Shown here piece by piece: positions 8,144 to 17,171 of a DNA stretch of 64,000 bases. Every line of letters begins with the position of its first letter. Position 1 is the stretch's first letter. The notes beneath the pieces were generated by a model. It did no database searches and had not been told where the DNA came from. It saw only the letters and a program-made list of their open reading frames with translations. This stretch comes from Thalassospira tepidiphila MCCC 1A03514 (GTDB taxonomy: Bacteria > Pseudomonadota > Alphaproteobacteria > Rhodospirillales > Thalassospiraceae): the NCBI RefSeq assembly GCF_001662875.1, contig NZ_JPVZ01000014.1, positions 1-64,000 of the forward strand. Reading direction: 5' to 3'. Made by a program: the position numbers and the translations under genes.

Positions 8144-11062
8144 TCAGCCCTTGGCTTCAAGCATTTCCTTAAGCTTGGCAAACGGCGAATCTTCATTGAT
8201 CTGGTTGGCTTTTTCCGGGGCCTGATTGCGACCACCGCCCGGCTTGCCACCACGGCCACCTTTGCCGCCCTGGTTCGGACGATTGCCACCCTTGCCTTTC
8301 GGGCCACCTTTGCCGCCGCCACGGGCTTCCTGACGCGGGCCGCGCTGACCACCACGGTTTTGTCCGCCACCGCGTTTGCGACGATCAACACGGACGAAGT
8401 ATTTGACTTCGACCAGCTCGTCGCCATCGGCGTCGGTTTCAACCGCCGGCGTTTCCGAAGTTGCTTCTGCAGACGCATCCTCAGCGACCTCTGCCGGTTC
8501 TGCCTTTGCCTCAACCGGTGCAGCTTCCTCAGCCGGGGCATCAGCCTTGGCTTCGGTTGCAGCCGCCTCGGAACCCTCTGCGGTTTCAGCTTCGGCTTTG
8601 CCCGCTTCAGGTTTGGCTGCCTTGGCAGCTTCTTCGGCCTTTTTCTCGGCTTCCTTGGCTTCAAGTTCGGATTTCTTGACCTTGGTTACCTCGGCGCGCC
8701 AGCCAAGTGCGGTAAACACACCTTCGGCCTGTTCGACCGTGCAGCCCAAAAGCGACAGCAGATCAGGATCCGGGCGAACCTTGCCATCGTTTTCACGCGC
8801 CTTCTGACGCAGAAGGGCGGCAAAACGTTCAAGCATGTCGACACGCGCAGCAAGCGGGCCAACCGGCATGTAACCGGCAGCCAGATAGAAGCCCTTGGAA
8901 TTCGCACGGTCATTGGGGACCGAGGTCCGGCCTGCCGGCGGCAGTTCCGGAAGGGCATCAAGTTCACGTGCCACCGCCCAAAGAATGCCGCGCAGCTCAA
9001 CCGGATCCGGTTTGAGCGCATCAAGCACATGGACGGTTTCAACACCCAGACGCACGCCAAGTTTGGCAAGTGCCTTGCGGTCTTCGTCCGACAGGTCCTT
9101 GACCAGACTTTCGAGTTCCGAACGCGGCACACAGCCCAGACCTTCGTTCAACTGGAACAAAAGTCCGCGAATCGGCCCGGACAGCTGACAGTCGCGCAGG
9201 CGGGTCAGCATTTTAAGGCGCGTTTCGATATGGGAATTGATGAAATTCTGCAGACGGGTACGTACCCGTTCGCGGGTCGGACCGTCAAAGAACTCGCTGT
9301 CGATGACCTGAACTTCGGGCGACAGAACCGTGTCCCCTTTTTTCAGCACACCAACCGGCGAACCGTTCCACAGCACCTGAAGCTGGCCGTTTACTGCGAA
9401 CTTGTCGTCTTCGTCAGTTTCAAGTTGTTTGACACGTTGGGCGATTTCGCCGGTCAACGCGCGACGTGCGGCACTGGCAATCGCCTTGCCTTCAAAAGCA
9501 GCATCGGTTTCATCAGCAATGAAACGGAATCCGTCAAGACGGCCGACAAATTCACCTTCGACCTGTACTTCACCATTCGCAGTGATGGTAGACATGAGTT
9601 CAGACTTGTCCTTGAGACTTTTCAATAAAACCGAGGTCCGTCTGTCAACGAACCTTTGGGTCAGGCGTTCATGTAGCACATCTGAGAGCTTGTCCTCAAT
9701 GGCCCGCGTGCGTTCCTGCCAATGATTGGCATCTTCGAGCCAGTGATGCTTATGCGATACATATGTCCAGACGCGAATACCTGCCAAACGTGATGACAAC
9801 TGGTCAATATCACCATCATAACGATCCAGACGCAAGATTTGTTCGCCCAACCAGTCAATGGGCAGTTTGCTTCCGGGTTTCGCAAGATAGCGATAGATAG
9901 ATGTTAGCAGCCTCGGATGGGCATCGGTATGGATATTTCTGAAGTCGGGAATCTGGCAGATTTCCCACAATAATTGCACCCGATCCGGGGCGGTTGCGAT
10001 GCGTGCGACATCCTCGTTGCGTGCCAGATGATCGAGCATGATCTCATCAACCGGTTCGCGCGCCAAAATAAGGGTCGGGTCATCCGACCGCCGGCGCAGC
10101 GATTTCTGCAGCGCATCCACGGTGCGAAAATCAAGCCGCGCGTTGCGCCAGAACACTTTTGCAAGCGGCTCGAACTCGTGTTCTTCGATCTGCTCGATAA
10201 TATCGGGATCAATCCCCGAAAGATTTCCGGTTACCCCGAACGTGCCATCATTCATGTGACGTCCGGCACGGCCGGCAATCTGGGCGGTTTCAGCCGCGGT
10301 CAGGCCACGATTGAACTTGCCGTCAAACTTGCTCATCGCGGCAAAGGCCACGTGGTTGAGATCAAGGTTCAACCCCATCCCGATTGCATCGGTGGCAATC
10401 AGATGCTCGACCTCGCCATTCTGGAACATCTCGACCTGAGCATTACGCGTGCGCGGGCTCAGCGCGCCAAGCACCACCGCCGCCCCGCCCTTTTGACGGC
10501 GCACCAGTTCGGCAACGGCGTAAACTTCCTGGGCGGAAAATGTCACCACGGCCGACTGGGACGGCAGACGCTGGATCTTTTTGGCCCCGTTATAGGTCAG
10601 AGTCGAAAACCGTTCACGGCGGTCAAATTCAACATTATCAACCAGCTTGCGGATCACCGGGCGAATGGTTTCCGCCCCCATGAACATGGTTTCATGGCGT
10701 CCGCGCGCATGCAAAAGCCGGTCGGTAAAGACGTGGCCACGTTCCGGGTCCGCACACATCTGGATTTCATCAATGGCCAGGAAATCGACCTGCTTGGCGA
10801 CCGGCATGGCTTCGACCGTGCACAGGAAATAGCGCGCTGTTTTGGGAAGAATACGTTCTTCGCCGGTGATCAATGCCACCGCGCCCTTGCCGACCTTGGC
10901 GACCGCGCGGTCATAGTTTTCGCGCGCCAGAAGTCTGAGCGGGAACCCGATCATCCCGGTCGTATGTGCCAACATCCGTTCCATGGCGAGATGGGTCTTG
11001 CCGGTGTTGGTCGGCCCCAATATGGCAAGGATACGAGGACCGGTTCGGGTTGAAATCTGCAT
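8144..11062 (-). CDS. SUV3-like DExH RNA helicase with disordered basic tail
   Basis: 972 residues. The N-terminus carries Walker A GPTNTGKTH and the DExH-variant box AIDEIQM, followed by a helicase C domain with QIAGRAGRH, as in mitochondrial SUV3 and its alphaproteobacterial homologues. A long central region follows, then an Ala/Glu-rich segment (about 745-880) and a Gly/Arg/Lys-rich tail typical of RNA-binding disordered regions, ending in a short SPFAKLKEML helix. ATG at 11062 is chosen over TTG at 11065. SUV3 works in RNA turnover with an exonuclease; a role in RNA degradation here is inference. Confidence 0.88.
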   Translation of the reverse strand: MQISTRTGPRILAILGPTNTGKTHLAMERMLAHTTGMIGFPLRLLARENYDRAVAKVGKGAVALITGEERILPKTARYFLCTVEAMPVAKQVDFLAIDEIQMCADPERGHVFTDRLLHARGRHETMFMGAETIRPVIRKLVDNVEFDRRERFSTLTYNGAKKIQRLPSQSAVVTFSAQEVYAVAELVRRQKGGAAVVLGALSPRTRNAQVEMFQNGEVEHLIATDAIGMGLNLDLNHVAFAAMSKFDGKFNRGLTAAETAQIAGRAGRHMNDGTFGVTGNLSGIDPDIIEQIEEHEFEPLAKVFWRNARLDFRTVDALQKSLRRRSDDPTLILAREPVDEIMLDHLARNEDVARIATAPDRVQLLWEICQIPDFRNIHTDAHPRLLTSIYRYLAKPGSKLPIDWLGEQILRLDRYDGDIDQLSSRLAGIRVWTYVSHKHHWLEDANHWQERTRAIEDKLSDVLHERLTQRFVDRRTSVLLKSLKDKSELMSTITANGEVQVEGEFVGRLDGFRFIADETDAAFEGKAIASAARRALTGEIAQRVKQLETDEDDKFAVNGQLQVLWNGSPVGVLKKGDTVLSPEVQVIDSEFFDGPTRERVRTRLQNFINSHIETRLKMLTRLRDCQLSGPIRGLLFQLNEGLGCVPRSELESLVKDLSDEDRKALAKLGVRLGVETVHVLDALKPDPVELRGILWAVARELDALPELPPAGRTSVPNDRANSKGFYLAAGYMPVGPLAARVDMLERFAALLRQKARENDGKVRPDPDLLSLLGCTVEQAEGVFTALGWRAEVTKVKKSELEAKEAEKKAEEAAKAAKPEAGKAEAETAEGSEAAATEAKADAPAEEAAPVEAKAEPAEVAEDASAEATSETPAVETDADGDELVEVKYFVRVDRRKRGGGQNRGGQRGPRQEARGGGKGGPKGKGGNRPNQGGKGGRGGKPGGGRNQAPEKANQINEDSPFAKLKEMLEAKG

Positions 11063-11219
11063 CAAACTTTTCCAATCGACAGCCCAATGATCCGGGCCAT
11101 CGCAATCATTGGGCCTTTCAACACGCGAACCAGCACCATGTCAAGCTTTCTGCCTGCCGTCGCAAGGCGCGTCAAACTGGCGTATCGCGGCCTAAACCAC
11201 TGATGCCGCGCAAACCCGC

Positions 11220-11681
11220 CTATTCTTCCGTGAGTTCAAGCAATCTGGCCCCCGGGCCATCACTGCCAAGCGCGTCTCCGGGGTTGTATAGCGGGCATGC
11301 GGAAATCGACAGGCAACCACAACCGATGCATTTGCCCAGCTGATCGCGCAAACGGGTCAATTGTTCGATGCGTTCATTCAAATCATCGCGCCACTGCGAT
11401 GAAAGCTTTTCCCAGTCTTTGATGGTCGGCACGGTATTGGGAGGCAGCTTATCGAGCGCCGCTCCGATTTCCGACAGCGGAATACCGGTTTTCTGCGCGA
11501 CCTTGATAATGGCAAGTTTGCGCAACACGCCACGATGAAAACGGCGCTGGTTGCCGTCGGTCCGGATCGAGCTGATCAAACCTTTGCGTTCATAAAAATG
11601 CACCGCCGATACGGCAATACCGCAACGACTTGCGACTTCTCCGACACTCAGATAGCGCTGCAACACGCCCTTTTCTGCCAT
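11220..11681 (-). CDS. soxR: Redox-sensitive transcriptional activator SoxR
   Basis: 153-residue MerR-family regulator. The N-terminal helix-turn-helix holds [20 protein letters not shown], then a dimerisation helix and the [2Fe-2S] ligands Cys118, Cys121, Cys123 and Cys129 in the CX2CXCX5C pattern of E. coli SoxR. ATG at 11681 has GGGAG upstream; longer in-frame starts would run into the SoxR box. It is divergent from the FMN reductase gene. In most non-enteric bacteria SoxR responds to redox-active compounds and controls a few oxidoreductases, which fits this locus. Confidence 0.95.
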   Translation of the reverse strand: MAEKGVLQRYLSVGEVASRCGIAVSAVHFYERKGLISSIRTDGNQRRFHRGVLRKLAIIKVAQKTGIPLSEIGAALDKLPPNTVPTIKDWEKLSSQWRDDLNERIEQLTRLRDQLGKCIGCGCLSISACPLYNPGDALGSDGPGARLLELTEE

Positions 11682-11728
11682 TTTCCCTGCTCCCCCTTGC
11701 CTGCCTTGAAAAAGTTCCCAAAACGCGC

Positions 11729-11759
11729 TTGACCTTAACATTAGTTGAGGTTTTAGAAC
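11729..11759 (+). promoter_or_regulatory. SoxR box and SoxR-type promoter
   Basis: CCTTAACATTAGTTGAGG at 11733-11750 is an 18-bp dyad that matches the SoxR consensus (CCTCAAG-N4-CTTGAGG) with small deviations. It sits inside a promoter with TTGACC (11729) and TAGAAC (11754) 19 bp apart. The overlong 19-bp spacer filled by the box is the hallmark of SoxR-activated promoters such as E. coli soxS. Confidence 0.88.
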
Positions 11760-11797
11760 CTTACTCATTGAACCGAAATTGGCAAGGAGAGAACGCC

Positions 11798-12388
11798 GTG
11801 AAAGAGACATTTAATATCGCCGTCATCTTTGGCAGTGCGCGTGAAGGTCGCTTTTGCGATACGGTCGGTACCTGGGTCGTTGAAACCCTTAAATCGGATC
11901 ACGAACTTTCTGTTGATACGATTGATCCCGCTGTTTTGAACCTGCCTGCGGCCCATGTTGGGGCTGATCACCCTGCGGTCGCGCACCTTCATACTGCCCT
12001 GACTGAGGCCGATGGTTTCATCGTCGTTACCCCGGAATACAATCACAGCTTTACTGGCGAGCTAAAGCTTCTGATCGATGCCGCCAAGCAACAATGGAAA
12101 CGCAAACCCGTCGGGTTTGTATCCTATGGCGGAATGTCAGGTGGCCTGCGCGCTGTTGAACAATTGCGTCTTGTTTTTGCCGAATTGCATGCGGTGACCC
12201 TGCGCGATGTCATAAGCTTCGCCCAAGCTTGGGACAAGTTCGATGAAACCGGTCGGCCGATAGACCTCGAAGGCACGAATAACGCCCTTCATCACATGAT
12301 GACCGACTTCAAATGGTGGGCTGGCGCGTTGCGCGATGCACGTTACCCGCAAGGCAAACACCCCCTCCTTGAGGCGGTTGCATCATGA
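11798..12388 (+). CDS. NADPH-dependent FMN reductase family protein
   Basis: 196 residues with a flavodoxin-like fold: phosphate-binding loop GSAREGRF near the N-terminus, [19 protein letters not shown] in the middle and [16 protein letters not shown], as in chromate/quinone reductases of the NADPH-FMN reductase family. The start is GTG at 11798 with AAGGAGAG eight bases upstream. Its promoter carries a SoxR box, and the next gene overlaps by 4 bases, so the two probably form a SoxR-activated operon against redox-cycling compounds. Substrate is unknown. Confidence 0.9.
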   Translation: MKETFNIAVIFGSAREGRFCDTVGTWVVETLKSDHELSVDTIDPAVLNLPAAHVGADHPAVAHLHTALTEADGFIVVTPEYNHSFTGELKLLIDAAKQQWKRKPVGFVSYGGMSGGLRAVEQLRLVFAELHAVTLRDVISFAQAWDKFDETGRPIDLEGTNNALHHMMTDFKWWAGALRDARYPQGKHPLLEAVAS

Positions 12389-12717
12389 CAAACACGATTG
12401 CAAGCGATGCAAATGACGAAGTCGTCAGCATCAGCCATGTGACGCCAAAACCCGGTCAAAAGGATCGATTTGTCGAAATCCAGACGCAGTTCCAGACCAG
12501 CGTAGCACCGGAAATTGACGGCTTGATCGGCGGGCGGCTGTTTGCTGCCGACGACGGACAATCCTTTGTCATCATGTCGCGGTTTCAATCGCATGCTGAT
12601 CTTGAAGCCTGGAACGGATCACAGCGCTTTGCCGACCACATGGCGCGCGTGCGCCCCCTGATTGAAGCGGCCACCCGCGGTCGGTTCAGCACCCTGTATC
12701 AGTCCGGCACTGTTTAG
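12385..12717 (+). CDS. Antibiotic biosynthesis monooxygenase (ABM) domain protein
   Basis: 110 residues with the ABM/dimeric ferredoxin-like fold: VVSISHVTPKPGQKDRFVEI at the start, VIMSRFQSHADLEAW in the core and HMARVRPLIE near the end. Proteins of this fold act on quinones or related aromatic compounds, or are cofactor-free monooxygenases. The ATGA overlap with the FMN reductase stop indicates translational coupling and SoxR control. The exact substrate cannot be read from sequence. Confidence 0.85.
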   Translation: MTNTIASDANDEVVSISHVTPKPGQKDRFVEIQTQFQTSVAPEIDGLIGGRLFAADDGQSFVIMSRFQSHADLEAWNGSQRFADHMARVRPLIEAATRGRFSTLYQSGTV

Positions 12718-12783
12718 ATCCCCCAACCCCGGCGGTGTCGGGCTGATACATTTCCCAACCACCTCGTGCCACCACACGACAAA

Positions 12784-12816
12784 GCGGGGCGACCATCCGG
12801 TCGCCCCGCCTCCTTT
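12784..12816. terminator. Bidirectional terminator
   Basis: GCGGGGCGACC-ATCC-GGTCGCCCCGC is a perfect 11-bp stem between the convergent ABM and HPF genes. CTCCTTTTC follows on the plus strand and TTTGTC on the minus strand. Confidence 0.85.
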
Positions 12817-12835
12817 TCAATCGTATTCAGTGACC

Positions 12836-13162
12836 TTAGTGGTTGCGCATCTTGTCGGCATATTCCTTGAGCTGCCGACGGGCGGCCTGGAAACTGTTTT
12901 TCAGCGCGATATAGACATCCTCATGGGCATGATCGGCACTGTCGCGCTTCACCATGATTTCCTTGCCCGGCACATTGATGCCAAAATGCACGGCAAAGCG
13001 GTTTCCATGGTTATGAGATGCCTGCGGGCGTTCCACTACAACATGACAACTGGTCATGCGATCGAAGGTTTCTTCCAGTTTTTGCACCTTGAAACGAATG
13101 CGCTCGTCCAGCGCATCAGACTGATCAACATCACGGTAGGTGATTTGAACGGGAACCTTCAT
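12836..13162 (-). CDS. hpf: Ribosome hibernation-promoting factor, HPF/RaiA family
   Basis: 108 residues starting MKVPVQITYRDVDQSDAL, with an ATG at 13162 behind a GGAGG site. It has the beta-alpha-beta-beta-beta-alpha fold of short HPF/YfiA proteins that bind the 30S decoding site in slow growth. The length matches short HPF or RaiA; the long-form dimerisation domain is absent, which is unusual because many alphaproteobacteria carry the long form. The tail KEYADKMRNH is short. Whether it dimerises or inactivates 70S cannot be told. Confidence 0.85.
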   Translation of the reverse strand: MKVPVQITYRDVDQSDALDERIRFKVQKLEETFDRMTSCHVVVERPQASHNHGNRFAVHFGINVPGKEIMVKRDSADHAHEDVYIALKNSFQAARRQLKEYADKMRNH

Positions 13163-13321
13163 GGTACGGCCTCCTGTGTAAAGCCTTGGACGCAAGACAG
13201 GGCGTTGCACCCTGCCGATTACCCTAGCACTTTTGCTGCTCGGGAACTTTCAGGAACGCTTCCAGAATGTGGCGTGCGGCCCTGTTATTAAAGCCTCTAT
13301 ATTTATACTTAGGATACAAGA

Positions 13322-13348
13322 CTTGCGCTGCAAGATGCGTTGACGCAT
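13322..13348 (+). promoter_or_regulatory. Paired inverted repeats in the htpG leader region
   Basis: CTTGC-GCT-GCAAG (13322-13334) abuts ATGCG-TTGA-CGCAT (13335-13348), two perfect 5-bp stems about 100 bases before htpG. They could be an operator or the base of a structured leader. A convincing RpoH promoter was not found. Confidence 0.3.
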
Positions 13349-13448
13349 ATCAAGCTCGGTTTAAAGTTCACCCCGTTAAGGTGTCGGTCCTTCTGCCAAT
13401 ATCGGAGGAGGCTGACAGACGCTTGAAACAAAGGAGAAAAAAGAGGTC

Positions 13449-15329
13449 ATGACGGAAGAAAAAATGCGGTTCGAGGCTGAGGTTAGCCGACTGCTCGATA
13501 TCGTTGTCCACTCGCTTTATTCCAACAAGGACATCTTCCTGCGCGAGCTGATCTCCAACGCCTCGGATGCGTGCGACAAGCTGCGCTATGAAGCGATTGC
13601 CAAACCGGATTTGCTCGCTGGTGATGCCGATTTCAAGGTGCGCCTTCTGACAGATAATGTCCGTAATGTTCTGACGATTGCCGATAACGGGATCGGGATG
13701 AACAAGGAAGATCTGGTCGAAAACCTGGGCACCATTGCCAATTCCGGCACCGCGAAGTTCCTGGATGCCGTATCGAAATCCGACAACGCCAAGGATGTCG
13801 ACCTGATTGGTCAGTTTGGTGTCGGTTTCTATTCCGCCTTTATGGTCGCCAACAAGGTCGAAGTCGTCAGCCGCAAGGCCGGCGATGATCAGGCATGGAA
13901 ATGGTCATCTGACGGCAAGGGCGAATACACCATTGCCGAGGCCGAAATGGAAGGCCGCGGCACCCAGATCACCCTGCATCTGACCGACGACAACAAGGAA
14001 TTCACAGACGAACATCGTCTGCGTCATATCGTCAAAACCTATTCCGACCATATCGGCATTCCGGTGGTCCTGATGAAGGGCGACGGTGATGAAACGCTCA
14101 ATGAGGCCTCCGCTCTCTGGACCCGCCCGAAAAGCGAGATCACCGAAGAACAGTACAAGGAATTCTACAAGCACACCTCGCACGCGTTCGATGATCCGTG
14201 GAAAACCATCCACTATCAGGCCGAAGGTGCGATTGAATATACCGGGCTGCTTTACCTGCCGACCATGCGCCCGTTCGATCTTTATGATCCGCAGCGCAAA
14301 GGCCATCTGAAGCTGTATGTCCGCAAGGTGTTCATCACCGAAGGTGCCAACGAATTGCTGCCGCCGTGGCTGCGTTTCGTATCCGGCGTGGTCGATAGCC
14401 AGGACCTGCCACTTAACGTCTCGCGCGAGATGTTGCAGGACCATCCGCTTCTAACCAAGATCAAGAACGGCCTGACCAAAAAGGTCCTGTCCGAACTTGA
14501 AACTGCGGCCAAGAAAGATACTGAGGGTTATGAAACCTTCTGGGAAAACTTTGGCTCGGTCGTTAAGGAAGGCCTTTACGAAGACCAGACCAACCGTGAT
14601 CGCATCCTCAAACTCGCCCGGTTCCGCTCGACCCATGGCGATGGCTGGACCACACTTGCCGACTATGTCGAACGGATGAAGGACGGCCAGAAGGCCATCT
14701 ATTACATCAGTGGCGAGGATATCGACGCCCTTAAACGCAGCCCGCAACTTGAAGGCTTTGCAGCCAAGGGGATCGAAGTCCTGCTTCTGACCGATCCGGT
14801 TGATGAATTCTGGATGCCGTCTGTCGGCCAGTTTGATGGCAAAGACTTCAAATCTGTCACCCGTGGCGGTGCGGACCTGAACGACATCAAGTCCGATGAC
14901 AAGGATGACGCCAAGGACGAGAAAAAAGATGATGCCGCAAATGAGGCATCGGTCAGTGCCCTGATTGCCGCGATCAAGGTTGCCCTTGGCACCGGGGTCA
15001 AGGACGTTCGGGAATCAGATCGCCTGACCAGTTCGGCCTGCTGTCTGATTGCCGATGAGATGGGCATGGATTTGCGCATGGAACGCCTGATGAAACAGCA
15101 CAACCGTGTCGATGAAATCAGCCCGCGTATCCTTGAAATCAATCCGAAGCACAGCCTGATCAAAAAGCTGTCTGACATTGCCACCAAGGATGCCAAGGCC
15201 CCGATCCTTCATGACGCTGCCCTGCTGTTGCTTGATCAGGCCCGTATCCTAGAAGGCGAAGCCCTGCCCGATCCGGTCAGCTTTGCCCGTCGCCTTGATC
15301 TTGTAATGGAAAAAGGTCTGGGCGCTTAA
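13449..15329 (+). CDS. htpG: Molecular chaperone HtpG (Hsp90)
   Basis: 626 residues, the usual HtpG length. The N-terminal GHKL ATPase domain shows RELISNASDACDKLR, DNGIGM and GQFGVGFYSAFMVA; the middle domain has SREMLQDHPLL; the C-terminal dimerisation domain is complete. A charged linker (DDKDDAKDEKKDD) sits near residue 485, a variable feature among homologues. ATG at 13449 follows AAAGGAG. It acts as a cytosolic ATP-dependent chaperone. A strong terminator follows. Confidence 0.98.
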   Translation: MTEEKMRFEAEVSRLLDIVVHSLYSNKDIFLRELISNASDACDKLRYEAIAKPDLLAGDADFKVRLLTDNVRNVLTIADNGIGMNKEDLVENLGTIANSGTAKFLDAVSKSDNAKDVDLIGQFGVGFYSAFMVANKVEVVSRKAGDDQAWKWSSDGKGEYTIAEAEMEGRGTQITLHLTDDNKEFTDEHRLRHIVKTYSDHIGIPVVLMKGDGDETLNEASALWTRPKSEITEEQYKEFYKHTSHAFDDPWKTIHYQAEGAIEYTGLLYLPTMRPFDLYDPQRKGHLKLYVRKVFITEGANELLPPWLRFVSGVVDSQDLPLNVSREMLQDHPLLTKIKNGLTKKVLSELETAAKKDTEGYETFWENFGSVVKEGLYEDQTNRDRILKLARFRSTHGDGWTTLADYVERMKDGQKAIYYISGEDIDALKRSPQLEGFAAKGIEVLLLTDPVDEFWMPSVGQFDGKDFKSVTRGGADLNDIKSDDKDDAKDEKKDDAANEASVSALIAAIKVALGTGVKDVRESDRLTSSACCLIADEMGMDLRMERLMKQHNRVDEISPRILEINPKHSLIKKLSDIATKDAKAPILHDAALLLLDQARILEGEALPDPVSFARRLDLVMEKGLGA

Positions 15330-15353
15330 TCGCCCCACAGGCCCGACCTTTGC

Positions 15354-15387
15354 AAAACGGCGCGTCATCAGATGCGCCGTTTTCTTT
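15354..15387 (+). terminator. Terminator after htpG
   Basis: AAAACGGCGC and GCGCCGTTTT form a 10-bp stem with a 10-base loop, followed by CTTTTG. Confidence 0.8.
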
Positions 15388-15485
15388 TGCTTCTGTACAG
15401 AATTTAAAATGCTTATTTACTAAAACCGGGCATAAACATCCCAGATATCCAAGAACTGAAGTCCGACCGGAAGGTGCGAAATACG

Positions 15486-16820
15486 ATGACAGCGATGATG
15501 AACTGGCAGCAATTGCTATCTCCAGCTCGGCTTGGGTCGCGTCATTCCAGTGTGGGTACATTTGGCCGGTCCGATTTTCACAAGGATTATGACCGGATCA
15601 TTTTTTCGGCGGCCTTTCGCCGCTTGCAGCGCAAAACGCAAGTTCATCCGTTGCCGGAAAATGACAATGTCCACACCCGCCTGACCCACAGTCTGGAAGT
15701 CTCCTGTGTTGCCCGGTCTTTGGGATTGATGGTCGGAAACCGCCTGCATGAAAAGGGGAGCCTGCCCGATGCGATTGAGCCCGACCATATGGCCGCCATC
15801 GTGCAGGCAGCAGCACTTTGCCATGATATCGGCAACCCGCCCTTTGGCCATGCCGGGGAATATGCCATCCGCCAATGGTTTGTCGACGCAAACCCGAAAT
15901 TCACCGAAGGCCTGACAGAGGCACAGTTTGCCGATCTGACAACATATGAGGGCAATGCCCAGGGTTTCCGCCTTCTGACCAACAAACGGACCGGTCTGTA
16001 TGACGGCGGCATGCGCCTGACCTATGCAACCCTCGCAAGCTTCTTGAAATACCCGTGGTCAGCCGCCGGAAGTCCTTTTCCGCAGAAAAAGAAGTTCGGC
16101 GCCTTTCAAAAGGAATTCGGGCTGCTTGAAGAAGTCGCCGATGCCACCGGGTTGATCCGCACTGGCGATCAGGCCTTTTGCCGTCACCCGCTGGTCTATC
16201 TGGTCGAGGCTGCTGATGATATCTGTTATGCCCTGATCGATATCGAGGACGGCGTTGAACTGGAACTTGTCGATTTCGATATTCTTGAAAAGATGCTGCT
16301 GCCCTGCATTACGGATGACCTGCCGGCCGAGTACAACCGTGAACCCAATGTCAGCCGCAAGATTTCCTTCCTGCGGGGTAAAATCATTGCCGGTGTTCTT
16401 GATGCACTGGTTGATGCCTTTGTCGCGAACGAGGAGGCGCTTCTGGCTGGCGAATGGAAGGGAGATCTGCTGGCATGTGCCAAGGGGCCCTTTAACGACC
16501 TGATCGCGCAGGCCAAGTCATTTTCCGAGAAACAGATCATTCTCAACCGTCGCAAGGTCCAGATCGAGGTCGGCGCCTTTGCCCATCTTGAAACCTTGCT
16601 CGAGACATTCTGCAAAACCGCCCTTGATGTGCATCACGCACAATCAGAAGCTGACATTTCCTATCGCACCGGACGGGTCCGCGAACTGATCGGCAATGAT
16701 GCCATGCCCATCGGGGCGTCGCTTTATGATCTTTACCTGGTCATTCTCGATTACGTATCAGGGATGACCGACGATTTTGCCGCCCGTCTTGCACGTGACA
16801 TCGGTGGCGGACAGCACTAG
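15486..16820 (+). CDS. dgt: dGTP triphosphohydrolase-like protein
   Basis: 444-residue HD-domain protein that splits dGTP (or other dNTPs) into the deoxynucleoside and triphosphate. HD metal ligands appear in HTRLTHSLEVS and ALCHDIGNPPFGHAGE. The N-terminal DYDRIIFSAAFRRLQRKTQV is the conserved RxxDRDRI-like region of the family. ATG at 15486 lies nine bases after GGAAGG; a GTG at 15474 is less well placed. The length matches the E. coli-type enzyme rather than short dGTPase-like forms. Confidence 0.93.
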   Translation: MTAMMNWQQLLSPARLGSRHSSVGTFGRSDFHKDYDRIIFSAAFRRLQRKTQVHPLPENDNVHTRLTHSLEVSCVARSLGLMVGNRLHEKGSLPDAIEPDHMAAIVQAAALCHDIGNPPFGHAGEYAIRQWFVDANPKFTEGLTEAQFADLTTYEGNAQGFRLLTNKRTGLYDGGMRLTYATLASFLKYPWSAAGSPFPQKKKFGAFQKEFGLLEEVADATGLIRTGDQAFCRHPLVYLVEAADDICYALIDIEDGVELELVDFDILEKMLLPCITDDLPAEYNREPNVSRKISFLRGKIIAGVLDALVDAFVANEEALLAGEWKGDLLACAKGPFNDLIAQAKSFSEKQIILNRRKVQIEVGAFAHLETLLETFCKTALDVHHAQSEADISYRTGRVRELIGNDAMPIGASLYDLYLVILDYVSGMTDDFAARLARDIGGGQH

Positions 16821-16823
16821 GCG

Positions 16824-17054
16824 ATGTGGCTCCTCGGTCCTTTTATTGCCCGCTATCGACGCAGAACGGCGTTTTTCGCCGCCGGCGTACTTGCCGCAGT
16901 CATCTATGGATTGGTTGATCAAAGCACGCGCCCGGAAATACAGGCGTGGTATTGGCCATCTGTTGCCAGTGCGGTGACGTTTTTTCTGACCCGATTTATC
17001 ATTTCCCGGCTGATTGGCCGGTTTATCGGCGGTGTGCGCCGTAAACTGCACTAG
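16824..17054 (+). CDS. Small two-helix membrane protein, unknown function
   Basis: 76 residues beginning 3 bases after the dgt stop. There are two probable membrane segments (about 15-33 and 45-65), flanked by basic residues, including a C-terminal GGVRRKLH. No clear ribosome site is seen beyond a weak GGTGGCGG inside dgt, so it may be translated by coupling. No family recognised. The tight spacing and basic flanks make it a likely real gene, but it could be a chance frame. Confidence 0.5.
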   Translation: MWLLGPFIARYRRRTAFFAAGVLAAVIYGLVDQSTRPEIQAWYWPSVASAVTFFLTRFIISRLIGRFIGGVRRKLH

Positions 17055-17097
17055 GCAATCTGCCCGACGTTCTAGGGGCTGGACCTATTCAGATAAA

Positions 17098-17125
17098 GAA
17101 AAAGGCAGGCTCGAAAGCCTGCCTT
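17098..17125 (-). terminator. Terminator after the YqaE-like gene
   Basis: AAGGCAGGCT and AGCCTGCCTT form a 10-bp stem with a CGAA/TTCG loop. On the minus strand TTTTTCTTT follows, so it serves chiefly the gene at 17172; it may also stop dgt transcripts. Confidence 0.8.
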
Positions 17126-17171
17126 CCTATGTCGGGATCGTTGCTGTTTGCCATTTGGCAAACGGCTTCAA

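Noticed and set aside
13322-13350. RpoH-type heat shock promoter for htpG
   Set aside because: CTTGCG and CATATC are spaced and composed poorly against the alphaproteobacterial RpoH consensus.
13267-13448. 61-codon frame before htpG
   Set aside because: No good ribosome site near its start, low-complexity basic end, overlaps the leader hairpins; kept only as a regulatory possibility.
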